Shown here: positions 44,652 through 53,506 of the stretch, in pieces
Layout: every line of letters begins with the position of its first letter
Numbering within the stretch: the stretch's first letter is position 1
Assembly: GCA_947651225.1 (NCBI GenBank)
Contig: CANSYK010000011.1
Span: forward strand, 1 to 64,000
From: an uncultured bacterium
Lineage (GTDB): Bacteria; Bacillota; Clostridia; Lachnospirales; Lachnospiraceae
Length of the DNA: 64,000 bases
Reading direction: 5' to 3'
The notes under the pieces: generated by a model
Database searches by the model: none
What the model was told of the DNA's origin: nothing
The model's input: the letters and a program-made list of their open reading frames with translations, nothing else
Made by a program: the position numbers and the translations under genes

Positions 44652-45557
44652 ATGGAAAAACAGATTTTTACCAATGAAGTGATATTGTCCTGGTTACAAT
44701 ATTATGCAGGGAATACAACGATTGACTTAGAGCATGTAAAAATTATTGATATTACCAAAAAGAATAAGAATATTATTCCAACGATAGAATCTCACAAGAC
44801 AACAATGGTCTTTACCAATGCGGGAATGGAAGATATTTTTTACCGCCTGTGGAATGCGGGGCTTGGTGAATGTGATGTTTGGTACAATGAAGGTTCCGAG
44901 CCGGAAGGAGAAATTTTCAGCAAAAAGGTAAAGGATATGATTGACCGTGGAATTAATGCGTCTGCGGGTATGTTAATCGTTAATTCCAAGGCACGGAATA
45001 CAACTAAGATTGGCATGGGAAATGAGCTGTTCCGCAAAGGTTCCATTCATTATGTGGGCAGTGAAATTCGCGCAGTGCTTTTGAATAAAATGATGGTAGA
45101 TACACAGGATGATATTTGTGTGATTAGTGGTGAGAGTATTGCGATTGAGGCGGCATTAATTGCTGCGGAGGGTAATGTAATTGCTGTAGAATATAACCGA
45201 GCTGACAGGGAGACGATGGAGGATAATGTAGAACATTTTGGATTACAAAACGTGACAATTGTGGATTGTGTGGATGAAGAGAATATGAAGGATTGTCCCG
45301 TACCATCACTGGTTTTTATGGTAGCATCGGCAAGTATGGAAAAAGAACTTGCCTATCTGACTAAAATCAATCCACGGATTAATGTTGTTATCTACACTTT
45401 GGATTTCAAAGTTGCGGCGGCAGCGGAAGACATTTTAGGAAAATATGGTATTACGGATGTTGATACGATTCAGATTGCTGTTTCAAGACTGGGCAGTAAC
45501 CATGCTTTTAAGCAGCAGCCGGCACCGTGGATTATTACAGGCAAAGGTAATGAGTAG
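44652..45557 (+). CDS. CobL/CbiT-like SAM methyltransferase homolog
   Basis: 301 residues; ATG follows GAGGAGG. Residues of about 1-120 resemble a degraded CbiE domain (IDITKKNKNIIPTIESHKTTMVFTNAGMEDIF). Residues of about 120-300 follow the CbiT (precorrin-6B/8) Rossmann pattern: GSEIRAVLLNKM, IEAALIAAEGNVIAVEYN, VSRLGSNHAFKQQPAPWIITG. The glycine-rich SAM loop (DxGxGxG) reads CVISGESIAIEAA, so SAM binding is doubtful. No corrin genes are near, and a histidine kinase follows 42 bases later. Its present function is unknown and may be unrelated to B12. Confidence 0.65.
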   Translation: MEKQIFTNEVILSWLQYYAGNTTIDLEHVKIIDITKKNKNIIPTIESHKTTMVFTNAGMEDIFYRLWNAGLGECDVWYNEGSEPEGEIFSKKVKDMIDRGINASAGMLIVNSKARNTTKIGMGNELFRKGSIHYVGSEIRAVLLNKMMVDTQDDICVISGESIAIEAALIAAEGNVIAVEYNRADRETMEDNVEHFGLQNVTIVDCVDEENMKDCPVPSLVFMVASASMEKELAYLTKINPRINVVIYTLDFKVAAAAEDILGKYGITDVDTIQIAVSRLGSNHAFKQQPAPWIITGKGNE

Positions 45558-45599
45558 CAGTTACTGTTTTCAGGGGATAATCATTATAAGGAGCTGTTT

Positions 45600-47168
45600 A
45601 TGGCAAAGAAAAAGAAAGTGTATGCCGTTAAGGCGTCCCAGTCAATTCGCACAAAGCTGATTTTAATTATGGTCTGCATTATGGGAATAATGATGTTGGC
45701 ATACTGGTTTATGAATTATACACTTTTATCGCCTTATTATGAATATAGTAAGGCTTCTTTGCTTGCGGGTTCCTATTATGATGTAAATGAGGTGGCAAAT
45801 GAGGATGAATCATACAGAAATGGAGAAGCTACTCTATCTTCTGACAGTGAGCTGAAACTTGAGATTATCCGGGAAAACAGTGCGGTAAACCTCTATATTT
45901 TCCAGGTTATCAATTTCTGGGGAGAAACACTTTACCAGTTTGATTATCCAGGGGTAACGCAGGCACAGCAGAAGATGATTGAAGATCTGACAGAAAATTA
46001 TATCTATGGCTCTGGTGAGGAGAGCGCCAGCGGGCATAAAGGAAGGCAAATGATTCGTGAGAAAGAGGATTATACGATTTATAAAGTATATGATAAGCGG
46101 ATCGGTTCTTATTATCTGGAACTTTTTGGAAAGATGGAGGTTGGATCATACGTTTATCTGCGTACCAATTATCAGAGCATGAACGAGAGTATTGATATCT
46201 TTAACCGATTTATTGGTTATGCGGGCAGTGGAGTCCTTCTGGTTAGTGTTATTATTATGATATTTTGGGGAAACAGCTTTGTAAAGCCCATTTTGCAGAT
46301 TACTGATATTGCAAAGAGGATGTCAGAACTGGATTTTGAGGCAAAATATCCAGTAAAAACGCATGATGAAATCGGAGTGCTTGGTAGCAGCATCAATACG
46401 TTGTCGGAAACTTTAGAAACAACGATTTCGGAGTTAAAAACAGCTAACAATGAGCTGCAGAAAGATATTGAGCAAAAGACGCAGATTGATGAAATGCGCA
46501 AAGAGTTCCTTTCCAATGTGTCACATGAGCTTAAGACGCCGATTGCCCTGATTCAGGGGTATGCGGAAGGGCTGCAGGATAATATCAGCGATGATGCGGA
46601 AAGCAGAGAGTTTTACTGTGAGGTAATCATTGATGAGGCGAAAAAAATGAATAAGATGGTCAAAAAACTTTTGACGCTGAATCAGATTGAATTTGGAAAT
46701 GACCAGGTGGTGTTTGAGCGTTTTGATATTGTAAATCTAATACAGAATGTAATGCAGTCGGCAGTGCTTCTTGCAGGGCAGAAAGATGCTGCATTGGGAT
46801 TTGACAGGGACTATGAGCCAGTATATGTCTGGGCGGATGAATATATGGTAGAAGAAATTGTGACCAATTATGTCAGCAACGCAATTAATCATGTGGATTT
46901 TGAAAAAAAGATTGTGGTTTCTCTGGAAAACAGGGAAAAATTGGTACGTATCAAGGTATTTAATACCGGCATGCCGATACCAGAGGAAGATATTGATAAA
47001 GTCTGGATTAAATTTTATAAGGTAGATAAGGCGCGGACAAGAGAATATGGCGGGAGTGGTATCGGGCTTTCTATTGTTAAAGCAATTATGGATTCCATGA
47101 ACCAGGAATGCGGCGTAGAAAACTGTGATCATGGTGTAGAATTCTGGTTTGAACTGGAACATGTCTGA
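45600..47168 (+). CDS. membrane sensor histidine kinase (orphan)
   Basis: 522 residues. Transmembrane segments near 22-42 (LILIMVCIMGIMMLAYWF) and 203-222 enclose an extracellular domain of about 160 residues. HAMP, a short coiled coil, HisKA (NVSHELKTPIALIQGYAEG) and HATPase (NYVSNAINHV, NTGMPIPE, GGSGIGLSIV) follow. No response regulator adjoins it on either side. It follows the CobL-like gene, with AAGGAG before the ATG, so the two may be one transcript. Confidence 0.9.
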   Translation: MAKKKKVYAVKASQSIRTKLILIMVCIMGIMMLAYWFMNYTLLSPYYEYSKASLLAGSYYDVNEVANEDESYRNGEATLSSDSELKLEIIRENSAVNLYIFQVINFWGETLYQFDYPGVTQAQQKMIEDLTENYIYGSGEESASGHKGRQMIREKEDYTIYKVYDKRIGSYYLELFGKMEVGSYVYLRTNYQSMNESIDIFNRFIGYAGSGVLLVSVIIMIFWGNSFVKPILQITDIAKRMSELDFEAKYPVKTHDEIGVLGSSINTLSETLETTISELKTANNELQKDIEQKTQIDEMRKEFLSNVSHELKTPIALIQGYAEGLQDNISDDAESREFYCEVIIDEAKKMNKMVKKLLTLNQIEFGNDQVVFERFDIVNLIQNVMQSAVLLAGQKDAALGFDRDYEPVYVWADEYMVEEIVTNYVSNAINHVDFEKKIVVSLENREKLVRIKVFNTGMPIPEEDIDKVWIKFYKVDKARTREYGGSGIGLSIVKAIMDSMNQECGVENCDHGVEFWFELEHV

Positions 47169-47184
47169 AAATTGAAACGATTGA

Positions 47185-47214
47185 TTGACGATATAACCTT
47201 GATTATGGTAGTAT
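47185..47214 (+). promoter_or_regulatory. probable promoter of the lipoprotein gene
   Basis: TTGACG at 47185-47190, an 18-base spacer and TAGTAT at 47209-47214. Confidence 0.55.
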
Positions 47215-47270
47215 AGTAATATGAATTTGGAATCTGGGAACGAAAAGAAGGATTTCACGGGAGGTAGCAA

Positions 47271-47987
47271 ATGAAAAGAAAACTATGTATTTTAGCACTC
47301 GCTGTAACGGTTGTTCTTACCGGATGCAGTTATAACATACCGGATTTATCTAATGTGGATAATGACCTGGCAGGGCAGTATGTGGCAGATGCACTTTTAC
47401 GGCATGACAAGCATTATGATGAAGGGCTTGACTATGATCATGCACTGTTACAGCCGACACCAACACCAGTCCCAACAACAGCGCCGGCAACTTTGCCGCC
47501 TGCAGGCAGCGCTGCTCCGGGCGGGCAGGAGGGGCAGGGGGCTTCTGTAAAGGAGGGGAATGATACGCCAGCAGAATTAACGAGTGTATCGCTTTCTGAT
47601 ATCTATGGAATGTCTGGAGTTACAGTAAAAGGAAATACATACCGTGTTACATCGTCATATGGTACAGATTATTCTGTCTGCATGGCAAAAAAAGGTAAAA
47701 AACTGGTAGTGGTGAATTTCACAATATCGAATACATCAAAATCAGAAAAGAAAGTGAATCTCCAGAAAGCAGGGGTACAGGCAGAGCTTCTTTTAGACGG
47801 AGAAAGTGCAGGCGCACCTCTGTTGTCTATTGTAGATGGGGATTTGCAGTCCTTTAGTACCAAGATTGCCGCTGGGAAAAGAAAACAGGGCGTTCTGATT
47901 TTTGAGATAGATAAATCGGCTGAAGTCAATGATGTTGAGGTGCGTTTTGTAAAAGGAAACAAGGAATCTGTCGTATCGATACATTAA
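47271..47987 (+). CDS. lipoprotein with DUF4352-like domain
   Basis: 238 residues. Signal peptide with lipobox LTGC (Cys at residue 19), then an unstructured Pro/Thr/Ala/Gly linker (TPTPVPTTAPATLPPAG), then an immunoglobulin-like beta domain of about 110 residues (KLVVVNFTISNTSKSEKKVNL...GVLIFEIDKS), the pattern of DUF4352-type telokin-like proteins. It is anchored to the outer face of the membrane. GGGAGG precedes the ATG. Confidence 0.75.
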   Translation: MKRKLCILALAVTVVLTGCSYNIPDLSNVDNDLAGQYVADALLRHDKHYDEGLDYDHALLQPTPTPVPTTAPATLPPAGSAAPGGQEGQGASVKEGNDTPAELTSVSLSDIYGMSGVTVKGNTYRVTSSYGTDYSVCMAKKGKKLVVVNFTISNTSKSEKKVNLQKAGVQAELLLDGESAGAPLLSIVDGDLQSFSTKIAAGKRKQGVLIFEIDKSAEVNDVEVRFVKGNKESVVSIH

Positions 47988-48006
47988 AAAGGTTACTGGA
48001 AATCAA

Positions 48007-48066
48007 TTGTTACTATTCACGGCTGGTTTTTCGCATGATGTTTAGAATAGCCGTGAATAGTAACAA
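48007..48066. repeat. palindromic GCCGTGAATAGTAAC element
   Basis: A perfect 18-bp inverted repeat, TTGTTACTATTCACGGCT (48007-48024) with its complement (48049-48066), encloses 24 bases. Positions 48024-48064 are identical to 32737-32777. It follows the lipoprotein gene and precedes cheV; without a T run it is not a standard terminator. Confidence 0.8.
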
Positions 48067-48235
48067 TCAATCTGCTGTCAGGTGATTAATTAGTTGTTTT
48101 TTGTTTAAAGATGTTTTATAATATTTATTAAGTATAAACCGGCTTTTTGCCTTCAGGGAGTTTTCAGGTGAATGATATTAAAGTACCTGTGGGTGGTTAT
48201 TTGATGGCGGGATTACACATTTTGGAGGGAAAGAC

Positions 48236-49165
48236 ATGGAGACAGGGATTCTATTAGAGAGCGGAACAAATGAGTTGGAAATACTTCAATTCAAGGTGGG
48301 GGATAATTTTTATGGGATTAATGTAGCGAAAATTCGTGAGATATTAAGCTATGTGAAGCCAACACCGATACCAAATGCGGACCCGAGGATTGAAGGGATC
48401 TTTATGCCACGTGATGAGGTTATTTCTGTGATTAATCTGGCAGAGTGTTTAAAGCTAAGTACAGCACCAGTGGAAGCGACTGCGACAGATATGTATATTG
48501 TTACAAATTTTAATATGCTGAATGTGGCATTTCATGTAAATGCGGTACAGGGAATTCACAGAGTTTCCTGGAGTGAGATTATTAAGCCGGATTCCACAAT
48601 GAATGCTGCGGGAGCGGGTATGGCAACAGGAATTGTGCGGATTGATGACAAGCTGATTATTGTTCTGGATTTTGAGAAGATTGTTTCAGAAATTAATCCG
48701 GAGAGTGGACTAAAGCTTTCTGATGTAGCACATATGCGTGGAAGGGGAAGAAATGAATCGCCGATTTTGATTGCGGAAGATTCTGCACTGCTTAGTAAGA
48801 TGATTGTGAATTGTCTGGAACAGGCAGGTTATACCAATATTATAACAACGGATAATGGACAGGAATGTTGGAATACACTCCGTAAATACCAGAGGCAGGG
48901 CGTTGTGGATGAAAAGGTTTCCTGTGTCATTACAGATATTGAGATGCCGCAGATGGATGGTCATCGTTTGACAAAGTTAATTAAGGCAGATGATGAATTG
49001 AAAAAAATTCCAGTTGTTATCTTTTCTTCTTTGGTCAATGATGAAATGCGTAGAAAGGGCGAGCAGCTTGGCGCAAACGCCCAGTTGTCAAAGCCGGAAA
49101 TCGGTGAGCTTGTCAATGCGATTGACAGATTGTTAGAGGAAGCGGCAGCCGCAGAAGCTAACTAG
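48236..49165 (+). CDS. cheV: chemotaxis coupling protein CheV
   Basis: 309 residues. Residues of about 10-165 form a CheW-like domain (LEILQFKVGDNFYGINVAKIREIL, IEGIFMPRDEVISVINLAE), and residues 178-305 a receiver (PILIAEDSALLSKMIV, acceptor Asp in CVITDIEMPQMDG, Lys in QLSKPEIGEL). CheV couples chemoreceptors to CheA and adapts through phosphorylation. GGAGGG precedes the ATG. With the flagellin block it supports a motile cell, but no other che genes adjoin. Confidence 0.95.
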   Translation: METGILLESGTNELEILQFKVGDNFYGINVAKIREILSYVKPTPIPNADPRIEGIFMPRDEVISVINLAECLKLSTAPVEATATDMYIVTNFNMLNVAFHVNAVQGIHRVSWSEIIKPDSTMNAAGAGMATGIVRIDDKLIIVLDFEKIVSEINPESGLKLSDVAHMRGRGRNESPILIAEDSALLSKMIVNCLEQAGYTNIITTDNGQECWNTLRKYQRQGVVDEKVSCVITDIEMPQMDGHRLTKLIKADDELKKIPVVIFSSLVNDEMRRKGEQLGANAQLSKPEIGELVNAIDRLLEEAAAAEAN

Positions 49166-49274
49166 TATAATTCAATTTAATTACCTTATCTTTTGGTGAG
49201 CAAAAGGTATGGTTAATGAAATCGGTTATACTGTACTAGCTTGCGTGAAAAGATAAAAGGTGGAGGAGAAGCAA

Positions 49275-51059
49275 TTGAACGAGGAAAAAGATCTGCAGGA
49301 AGAGGATATAACTGCTGATGAAGGAATGGAGGATTTATCTTCCTTTGTGGATTTTGCAGATTTAGATGAGTTAGAATATACGGATAATCAGGATATATTT
49401 GGTGATTTGGGCAATATTGGTGACCTAGGGGAGATGCCGGATTTATCGTTAGATAATCTGGCAGAGGGTGATGGTTCAGAGATGGAAGAAGAGATTTCGG
49501 TGCCGGATTTGACGGCAGAGGAACCGGAAGAATCTCCATTTCATACTGTGGAACCGGAAGAGAATCTTTCCATTCCTGATTTGATGGAGGAAGAAAAGGA
49601 TTCGATACCAGATTTATTATCAGATGAAGATACAGCAATGCCAGGACTGGACGAAATGTCGGATACGGAAAGTGATATATTGCCAGGATTGGATGAAATG
49701 CCAGATGCCGAAGGTGGCATGCTCCTAGGACTGGATGAACTGTCCGATCTGGGAGATGATGTGCCAACAGCAGAATCAGATGCCACAGCTAGTATGGAAA
49801 GCGATGCGGCACCAGACCAGGATGCGGAAGAGACTATGATTGTTCCAGATATGGATTTGGGCAGTGGAATGGCAGATGCTATCGGCGATGAGACAACGGA
49901 TTTTCCAGATGTTTCTATGGGCGATGAATTTGGTGCATCGGATGATGGACCGATTCTTGATGATGCTGTAAGTGATATTCTTGCAGGAGAAGGCGGCATG
50001 GACAATTTAGACCTGGGCTTTTCAGATGGAGAAGAGGGTGCGCCCGCTGTGGAAGAGAACAGTGGAAGCGGTCTTGATTCGATGTTAGGCGGTTTGTTGG
50101 ATAATTTGGACATGAATGATTCTTTAGCAGAAGATAATCCTTTAGGGTTAGATGACGCAGCAGTTTCTATGGAAGATTTGAGCGACTTGTCCGCAGATAC
50201 GGAAGATATGCTGGATATATCAGGAATGGTTCCAGAAGAACAGAAGGCAGAAAAAGAGCCTGGGCTTTTGAAGCGCATGTTTGGCAATGTTGTGACAGAT
50301 GAGATTGCAGAACAGGAGCGCATGGCAGCACAGCAAGAAGAAGAAGAGGCTGCAAAGAGGGAAGAGGAAGAAGCAAAGGCAAAAGAAGAGGCAGAAGCTA
50401 AAAAAGCGGAGAAACAAGCAGAAAAAGCTGCGAAGAAGGAAGAAAAGAAGAAGTTAAAGGAAGCAAAGAAAGCAGAAAAGGCAGCTGCGAAAGAAGAAAA
50501 GAAGAAGCAGAAAGAGGAAGAAGCTGCTGCGGAAGCTGCAGAATTAGAAGTAGTTGGAAAACTGAATAAAGTTGGTGTTTCCATTATTGTGATTGCAACC
50601 ATTCTGTTTTTGACCGTTGAGATTGCTGGAACAAATGTATTTGGCTACATAAGTACCAAGAATAAGGCGGTTGATTACTTTGAAATGGGCAAGTACACAC
50701 AGGCATATCAGGAAGCAATCGGAACAAATATGTCAGAAAAAGATAAGGAAGAATACGATAAAATTAAGGTTGTGATGAAGGTACAGCAGTCTTTGAATGC
50801 GTATCAGAATTATGACAGGGTTAGTTATTATCCGGAGGCTCTTGATGCACTACTGCGTGGATTAAAGCGTTATGATGCCAATATTGATAGGGGAATTGAG
50901 TTGGAAGTGGATAGTGATATGATGTCCTGCCGTAAGCAGATTTTAACACTGCTTCAAGCAGATTTTAATCTTTCCGAATCAGATGCCTATTCGATTTTAG
51001 CGCTGGATTCAGAGAAGTATCAGAAAAAGGTCGTAGAACTTGGATTAAAGAAAAGATAG
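49275..51059 (+). CDS. large acidic membrane protein of unknown function
   Basis: About 594 residues from a TTG at 49275, eight bases after GGAGG; an in-frame GTG at 49260 overlaps that site. Residues 1-320 are extremely acidic with many short repeats (LDEMPDAE, LPGLDEMSD). Residues of about 345-425 are an Ala/Lys/Glu coiled coil, then a transmembrane helix (VGVSIIVIATILFLTVEIAG) and a 130-residue helical tail, probably outside and resembling repeats of the TPR kind. Its place 110 bases after cheV hints at a link to motility, without proof. It is not a family I recognise. Confidence 0.6.
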   Translation: MNEEKDLQEEDITADEGMEDLSSFVDFADLDELEYTDNQDIFGDLGNIGDLGEMPDLSLDNLAEGDGSEMEEEISVPDLTAEEPEESPFHTVEPEENLSIPDLMEEEKDSIPDLLSDEDTAMPGLDEMSDTESDILPGLDEMPDAEGGMLLGLDELSDLGDDVPTAESDATASMESDAAPDQDAEETMIVPDMDLGSGMADAIGDETTDFPDVSMGDEFGASDDGPILDDAVSDILAGEGGMDNLDLGFSDGEEGAPAVEENSGSGLDSMLGGLLDNLDMNDSLAEDNPLGLDDAAVSMEDLSDLSADTEDMLDISGMVPEEQKAEKEPGLLKRMFGNVVTDEIAEQERMAAQQEEEEAAKREEEEAKAKEEAEAKKAEKQAEKAAKKEEKKKLKEAKKAEKAAAKEEKKKQKEEEAAAEAAELEVVGKLNKVGVSIIVIATILFLTVEIAGTNVFGYISTKNKAVDYFEMGKYTQAYQEAIGTNMSEKDKEEYDKIKVVMKVQQSLNAYQNYDRVSYYPEALDALLRGLKRYDANIDRGIELEVDSDMMSCRKQILTLLQADFNLSESDAYSILALDSEKYQKKVVELGLKKR

Positions 51060-51063
51060 AGGG

Positions 51064-51098
51064 TAGCCCGCCGGTGGCAGCATTGGTGGGCTATTTCT
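51064..51098 (+). terminator. probable terminator after the acidic membrane protein
   Basis: TAGCCCGCC (51064-51072) pairs with GGTGGGCTA (51085-51093), followed by TTTCTATT. Confidence 0.65.
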
Positions 51099-51152
51099 AT
51101 TGGGAAGGAAGCGATATTTGTAGTAGGTCAGGCTGGAAAGGAATATATAAAG

Positions 51153-51758
51153 ATGATTGCGATTATTGATTATGATGCAGGAAATTTAAAAAGTGTGGAA
51201 AAGGCATTACAGTATCTTGGAGAAGAATGTAAGTGTACACGGGATGCACAGGAAATTTTAAAGGCAGATAAAGTGATTTTGCCAGGAGTAGGGGCTTTTG
51301 GTGATGCGATGGAAAAGCTTGAAAATTTTGGCCTGGTGGATGTGATTCAAAGGGTGGTAAAGGAGAGTAAGCCGTTTCTGGGAATCTGTCTGGGCTTGCA
51401 GCTTATGTTTGAAAGCAGCGATGAGGCGCCTGGAGTTCAGGGGCTATCTTTGCTGCCGGGGAAAATTGTGGCATTTCCAGAAAAAGAGGGATATAAGATT
51501 CCACATATGGGATGGAATTCCCTTGTGGTAAAGCAGGGAGCCAGACTGTTTCAGGGAGTGGAAGAAAATCCTTATGTCTATTTTGTGCACTCCTTTTATC
51601 TGGAGGCAGAAGAAAAGTCTGATGTAATGGCAACAACAGAATATATTACCCAGGTACATGCTTCTGTAGAGCATGGAAATCTTTTTGCCTGCCAGTTTCA
51701 TCCAGAAAAGAGTGGGGAGACAGGCCTTAAGATGTTGAAAAACTTCTGTGCGTTGTAA
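51153..51758 (+). CDS. hisH: imidazole glycerol phosphate synthase, glutaminase subunit
   Basis: 201 residues. It makes ammonia from glutamine for HisF in histidine biosynthesis. The nucleophile motif is FLGICLGLQLMFE, the oxyanion-type motif PGVGAFGDAME, and the His/Glu pair CQFHPEKSG. HisH and hisF are adjacent but separated by 110 bases that hold a dispersed repeat. Other his genes are not in the window. Confidence 0.95.
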   Translation: MIAIIDYDAGNLKSVEKALQYLGEECKCTRDAQEILKADKVILPGVGAFGDAMEKLENFGLVDVIQRVVKESKPFLGICLGLQLMFESSDEAPGVQGLSLLPGKIVAFPEKEGYKIPHMGWNSLVVKQGARLFQGVEENPYVYFVHSFYLEAEEKSDVMATTEYITQVHASVEHGNLFACQFHPEKSGETGLKMLKNFCAL

Positions 51759-51766
51759 GATGTTGT

Positions 51767-51839
51767 TATAGTAAACGCATAAAATACATGCGTTTACTAT
51801 AATGGATGCGCACGGATACACATAGGAAGTTATGCTGCT
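51767..51839. repeat. dispersed element, partial copy between hisH and hisF
   Basis: 72 of 73 bases match the reverse of 12238-12310. It starts with a near-perfect palindrome (TATAGTAAACGCAT / ATGCGTTTACTATA) and the GGATACACATAGGAAG segment and lacks the remaining 60 bases of the full copy. Confidence 0.85.
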
Positions 51840-51868
51840 GTTTTAGCAAAAGAAAGGGTAAAGAGGAA

Positions 51869-52630
51869 ATGTTTACAAAAAGAATTATTCCATGTCTGGA
51901 TGTAAATAACGGAAGGGTAGTAAAAGGGATTAATTTTGTGGATTTACGGGATGCCGGAGATCCGGTGGAGGTAGGAAAGGCCTATGGAGAAGCGGGGGCG
52001 GATGAACTTGTTTTTCTGGATATTACCGCTTCTTCCGATGCGAGGGCAACCAAAATTGATATGGTGCGCCGTGTGGCAGAAACGGTGTTTATTCCCTTTA
52101 CGGTAGGGGGTGGAATCCGTACAATTGATGATTTTAAATTGGTGCTTCGGGAAGGGGCAGACAAGGTGGCGGTTAATTCTGCGGCAATCCAGAACCCGGA
52201 GCTGATTTCCGAAGCGGCAATGAAGTTTGGAAGCCAGTGTGTTGTGGTGGCGATTGATGCGAAACGGCGTACGGATGGCAGCGGTTGGAATATCTATAAA
52301 AACGGCGGGCGCATTGATATGGGAATTGATGCGGTAGAATGGGCAAGGAAGGCAAATGAACTGGGGGCAGGAGAAATTCTTCTGACCAGTATGGATTGTG
52401 ATGGAACAAAGGATGGGTATGATATTGAGTTGACAAAAATGGTATCAGAACAGGTTTCTGTTCCTGTGATTGCCTCTGGGGGAGCCGGAACATTAGGGCA
52501 TTTCAAGGAAGCTTTGTTGGAAGGAAATGCAGATGCTGTTTTAGCTGCTTCTTTATTCCATTATAAAGAACTTACAATAAAAGAGGTAAAGGAATATCTT
52601 CGAAAAGAAGGAATTAGTGTAAGATTGTAG
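51869..52630 (+). CDS. hisF: imidazole glycerol phosphate synthase, cyclase subunit
   Basis: 253 residues from ATG 51869, behind GAGG. The frame extends upstream into the repeat, which is not part of the protein. TIM barrel with [20 protein letters not shown] (catalytic Asp11), [19 protein letters not shown] and the second catalytic Asp in [11 protein letters not shown]. It forms the HisHF complex with the gene upstream. Confidence 0.96.
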   Translation: MFTKRIIPCLDVNNGRVVKGINFVDLRDAGDPVEVGKAYGEAGADELVFLDITASSDARATKIDMVRRVAETVFIPFTVGGGIRTIDDFKLVLREGADKVAVNSAAIQNPELISEAAMKFGSQCVVVAIDAKRRTDGSGWNIYKNGGRIDMGIDAVEWARKANELGAGEILLTSMDCDGTKDGYDIELTKMVSEQVSVPVIASGGAGTLGHFKEALLEGNADAVLAASLFHYKELTIKEVKEYLRKEGISVRL

Positions 52631-52651
52631 TTACAGAAAGGGGATGAGAGT

Positions 52652-53329
52652 ATGGCTATGATTACGAATGACTGGATTGATGCAATTCGCCCGGAATTTT
52701 CCAAGCCATATTATAAGGAACTGTTTGAGTTTGTAAAGGAAGAGTACAGCCGTGTGGTTGTTTATCCTCCGGCGGATGATATTTTTAATGCGTTTCACTT
52801 TACGCCATTGTCAAAGGTAAAGGTATTGATTTTAGGGCAGGACCCTTATCACAATGTACATCAAGCACATGGACTGAGTTTTTCTGTGCCGGATGATCAG
52901 AAAGATATTCCGCCTTCTCTTCAAAATATTTATAAGGAGCTGCAGGAGGATTTGGGATGTCAGATCCCAAACAACGGTTATCTGAAAAAATGGGCAGACC
53001 AGGGAGTCCTTTTATTAAATACGGTTTTAACAGTCCGCGCCCATCAGGCAAATTCTCATCAGGGAAAGGGTTGGGAGAAGTTTACTGATGCGGTTATTCA
53101 GGCGGTAAATATGCAGGAACGCCCAATTGTCTACCTTTTGTGGGGAAAACCGGCGCAGAGTAAGGCTTCAATGCTAAATAATCCAAAACATTTGATTTTA
53201 AAGGCACCACATCCAAGTCCTTTATCAGCTTACCGTGGATTTTTTGGATGCAAACATTTCAGTCAGGCAAACGCTTTCTTAGAGCAGAATGGGGCAGAGC
53301 CGATTGACTGGCAAATTGAAGATGTTTAG
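52652..53329 (+). CDS. ung: uracil-DNA glycosylase (family 1)
   Basis: 225 residues. It removes uracil from DNA to start base excision repair. GQDPYHN holds the catalytic Asp, SFSVP is the pyrimidine loop, LLLNTVLTVRAHQANSH the uracil-binding strand, and HPSPLSAYRGFFGCKHF the minor-groove loop with its catalytic His. Length is typical. It lies 21 bases after hisF, so it is probably in the same transcript, and a terminator follows. Confidence 0.97.
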   Translation: MAMITNDWIDAIRPEFSKPYYKELFEFVKEEYSRVVVYPPADDIFNAFHFTPLSKVKVLILGQDPYHNVHQAHGLSFSVPDDQKDIPPSLQNIYKELQEDLGCQIPNNGYLKKWADQGVLLLNTVLTVRAHQANSHQGKGWEKFTDAVIQAVNMQERPIVYLLWGKPAQSKASMLNNPKHLILKAPHPSPLSAYRGFFGCKHFSQANAFLEQNGAEPIDWQIEDV

Positions 53330-53334
53330 AAAGA

Positions 53335-53369
53335 AAGGAACTGTCAAATTACCTGACAGTTCTTTTTTT
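53335..53369 (+). terminator. terminator after ung
   Basis: GGAACTGTCA pairs with TGACAGTTCT around AATTACC, followed by T7. Confidence 0.9.
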
Positions 53370-53421
53370 GCATTAGAATTGCAAGAAATTGAGCGGAAAT
53401 TGAGCGGAAACGAAAAAAATG

Positions 53422-53450
53422 TTGCTTCCTGTCCGGTTTAATGCTATACT
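53422..53450 (+). promoter_or_regulatory. sigma-A promoter of secA
   Basis: TTGCTT at 53422-53427, a 17-base spacer and TATACT at 53445-53450. Just upstream, ATTGAGCGGAA occurs twice in tandem (about 53389-53410). Confidence 0.65.
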
Positions 53451-53506
53451 TTACTGTGATTTCGTTTTAGAACAGATAAATATACAGATAAATAGGAGCG
53501 ATGTTC

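Noticed and set aside
48007..48066. Rho-independent terminator of the lipoprotein gene
   Set aside because: The stem is perfect, but the loop is 24 bases, there is no T run, and the sequence is repeated elsewhere before genes.
49541..50602. 353-residue open frame on the minus strand
   Set aside because: It is the antisense of the acidic low-complexity gene, and its Ser/Phe/Ala-rich sequence is what the reverse of Glu/Asp/Lys codons yields.
51806..51868. 21 extra N-terminal residues for hisF
   Set aside because: They overlap the dispersed repeat; ATG 51869 follows GAGG and gives the canonical [12 protein letters not shown] start.
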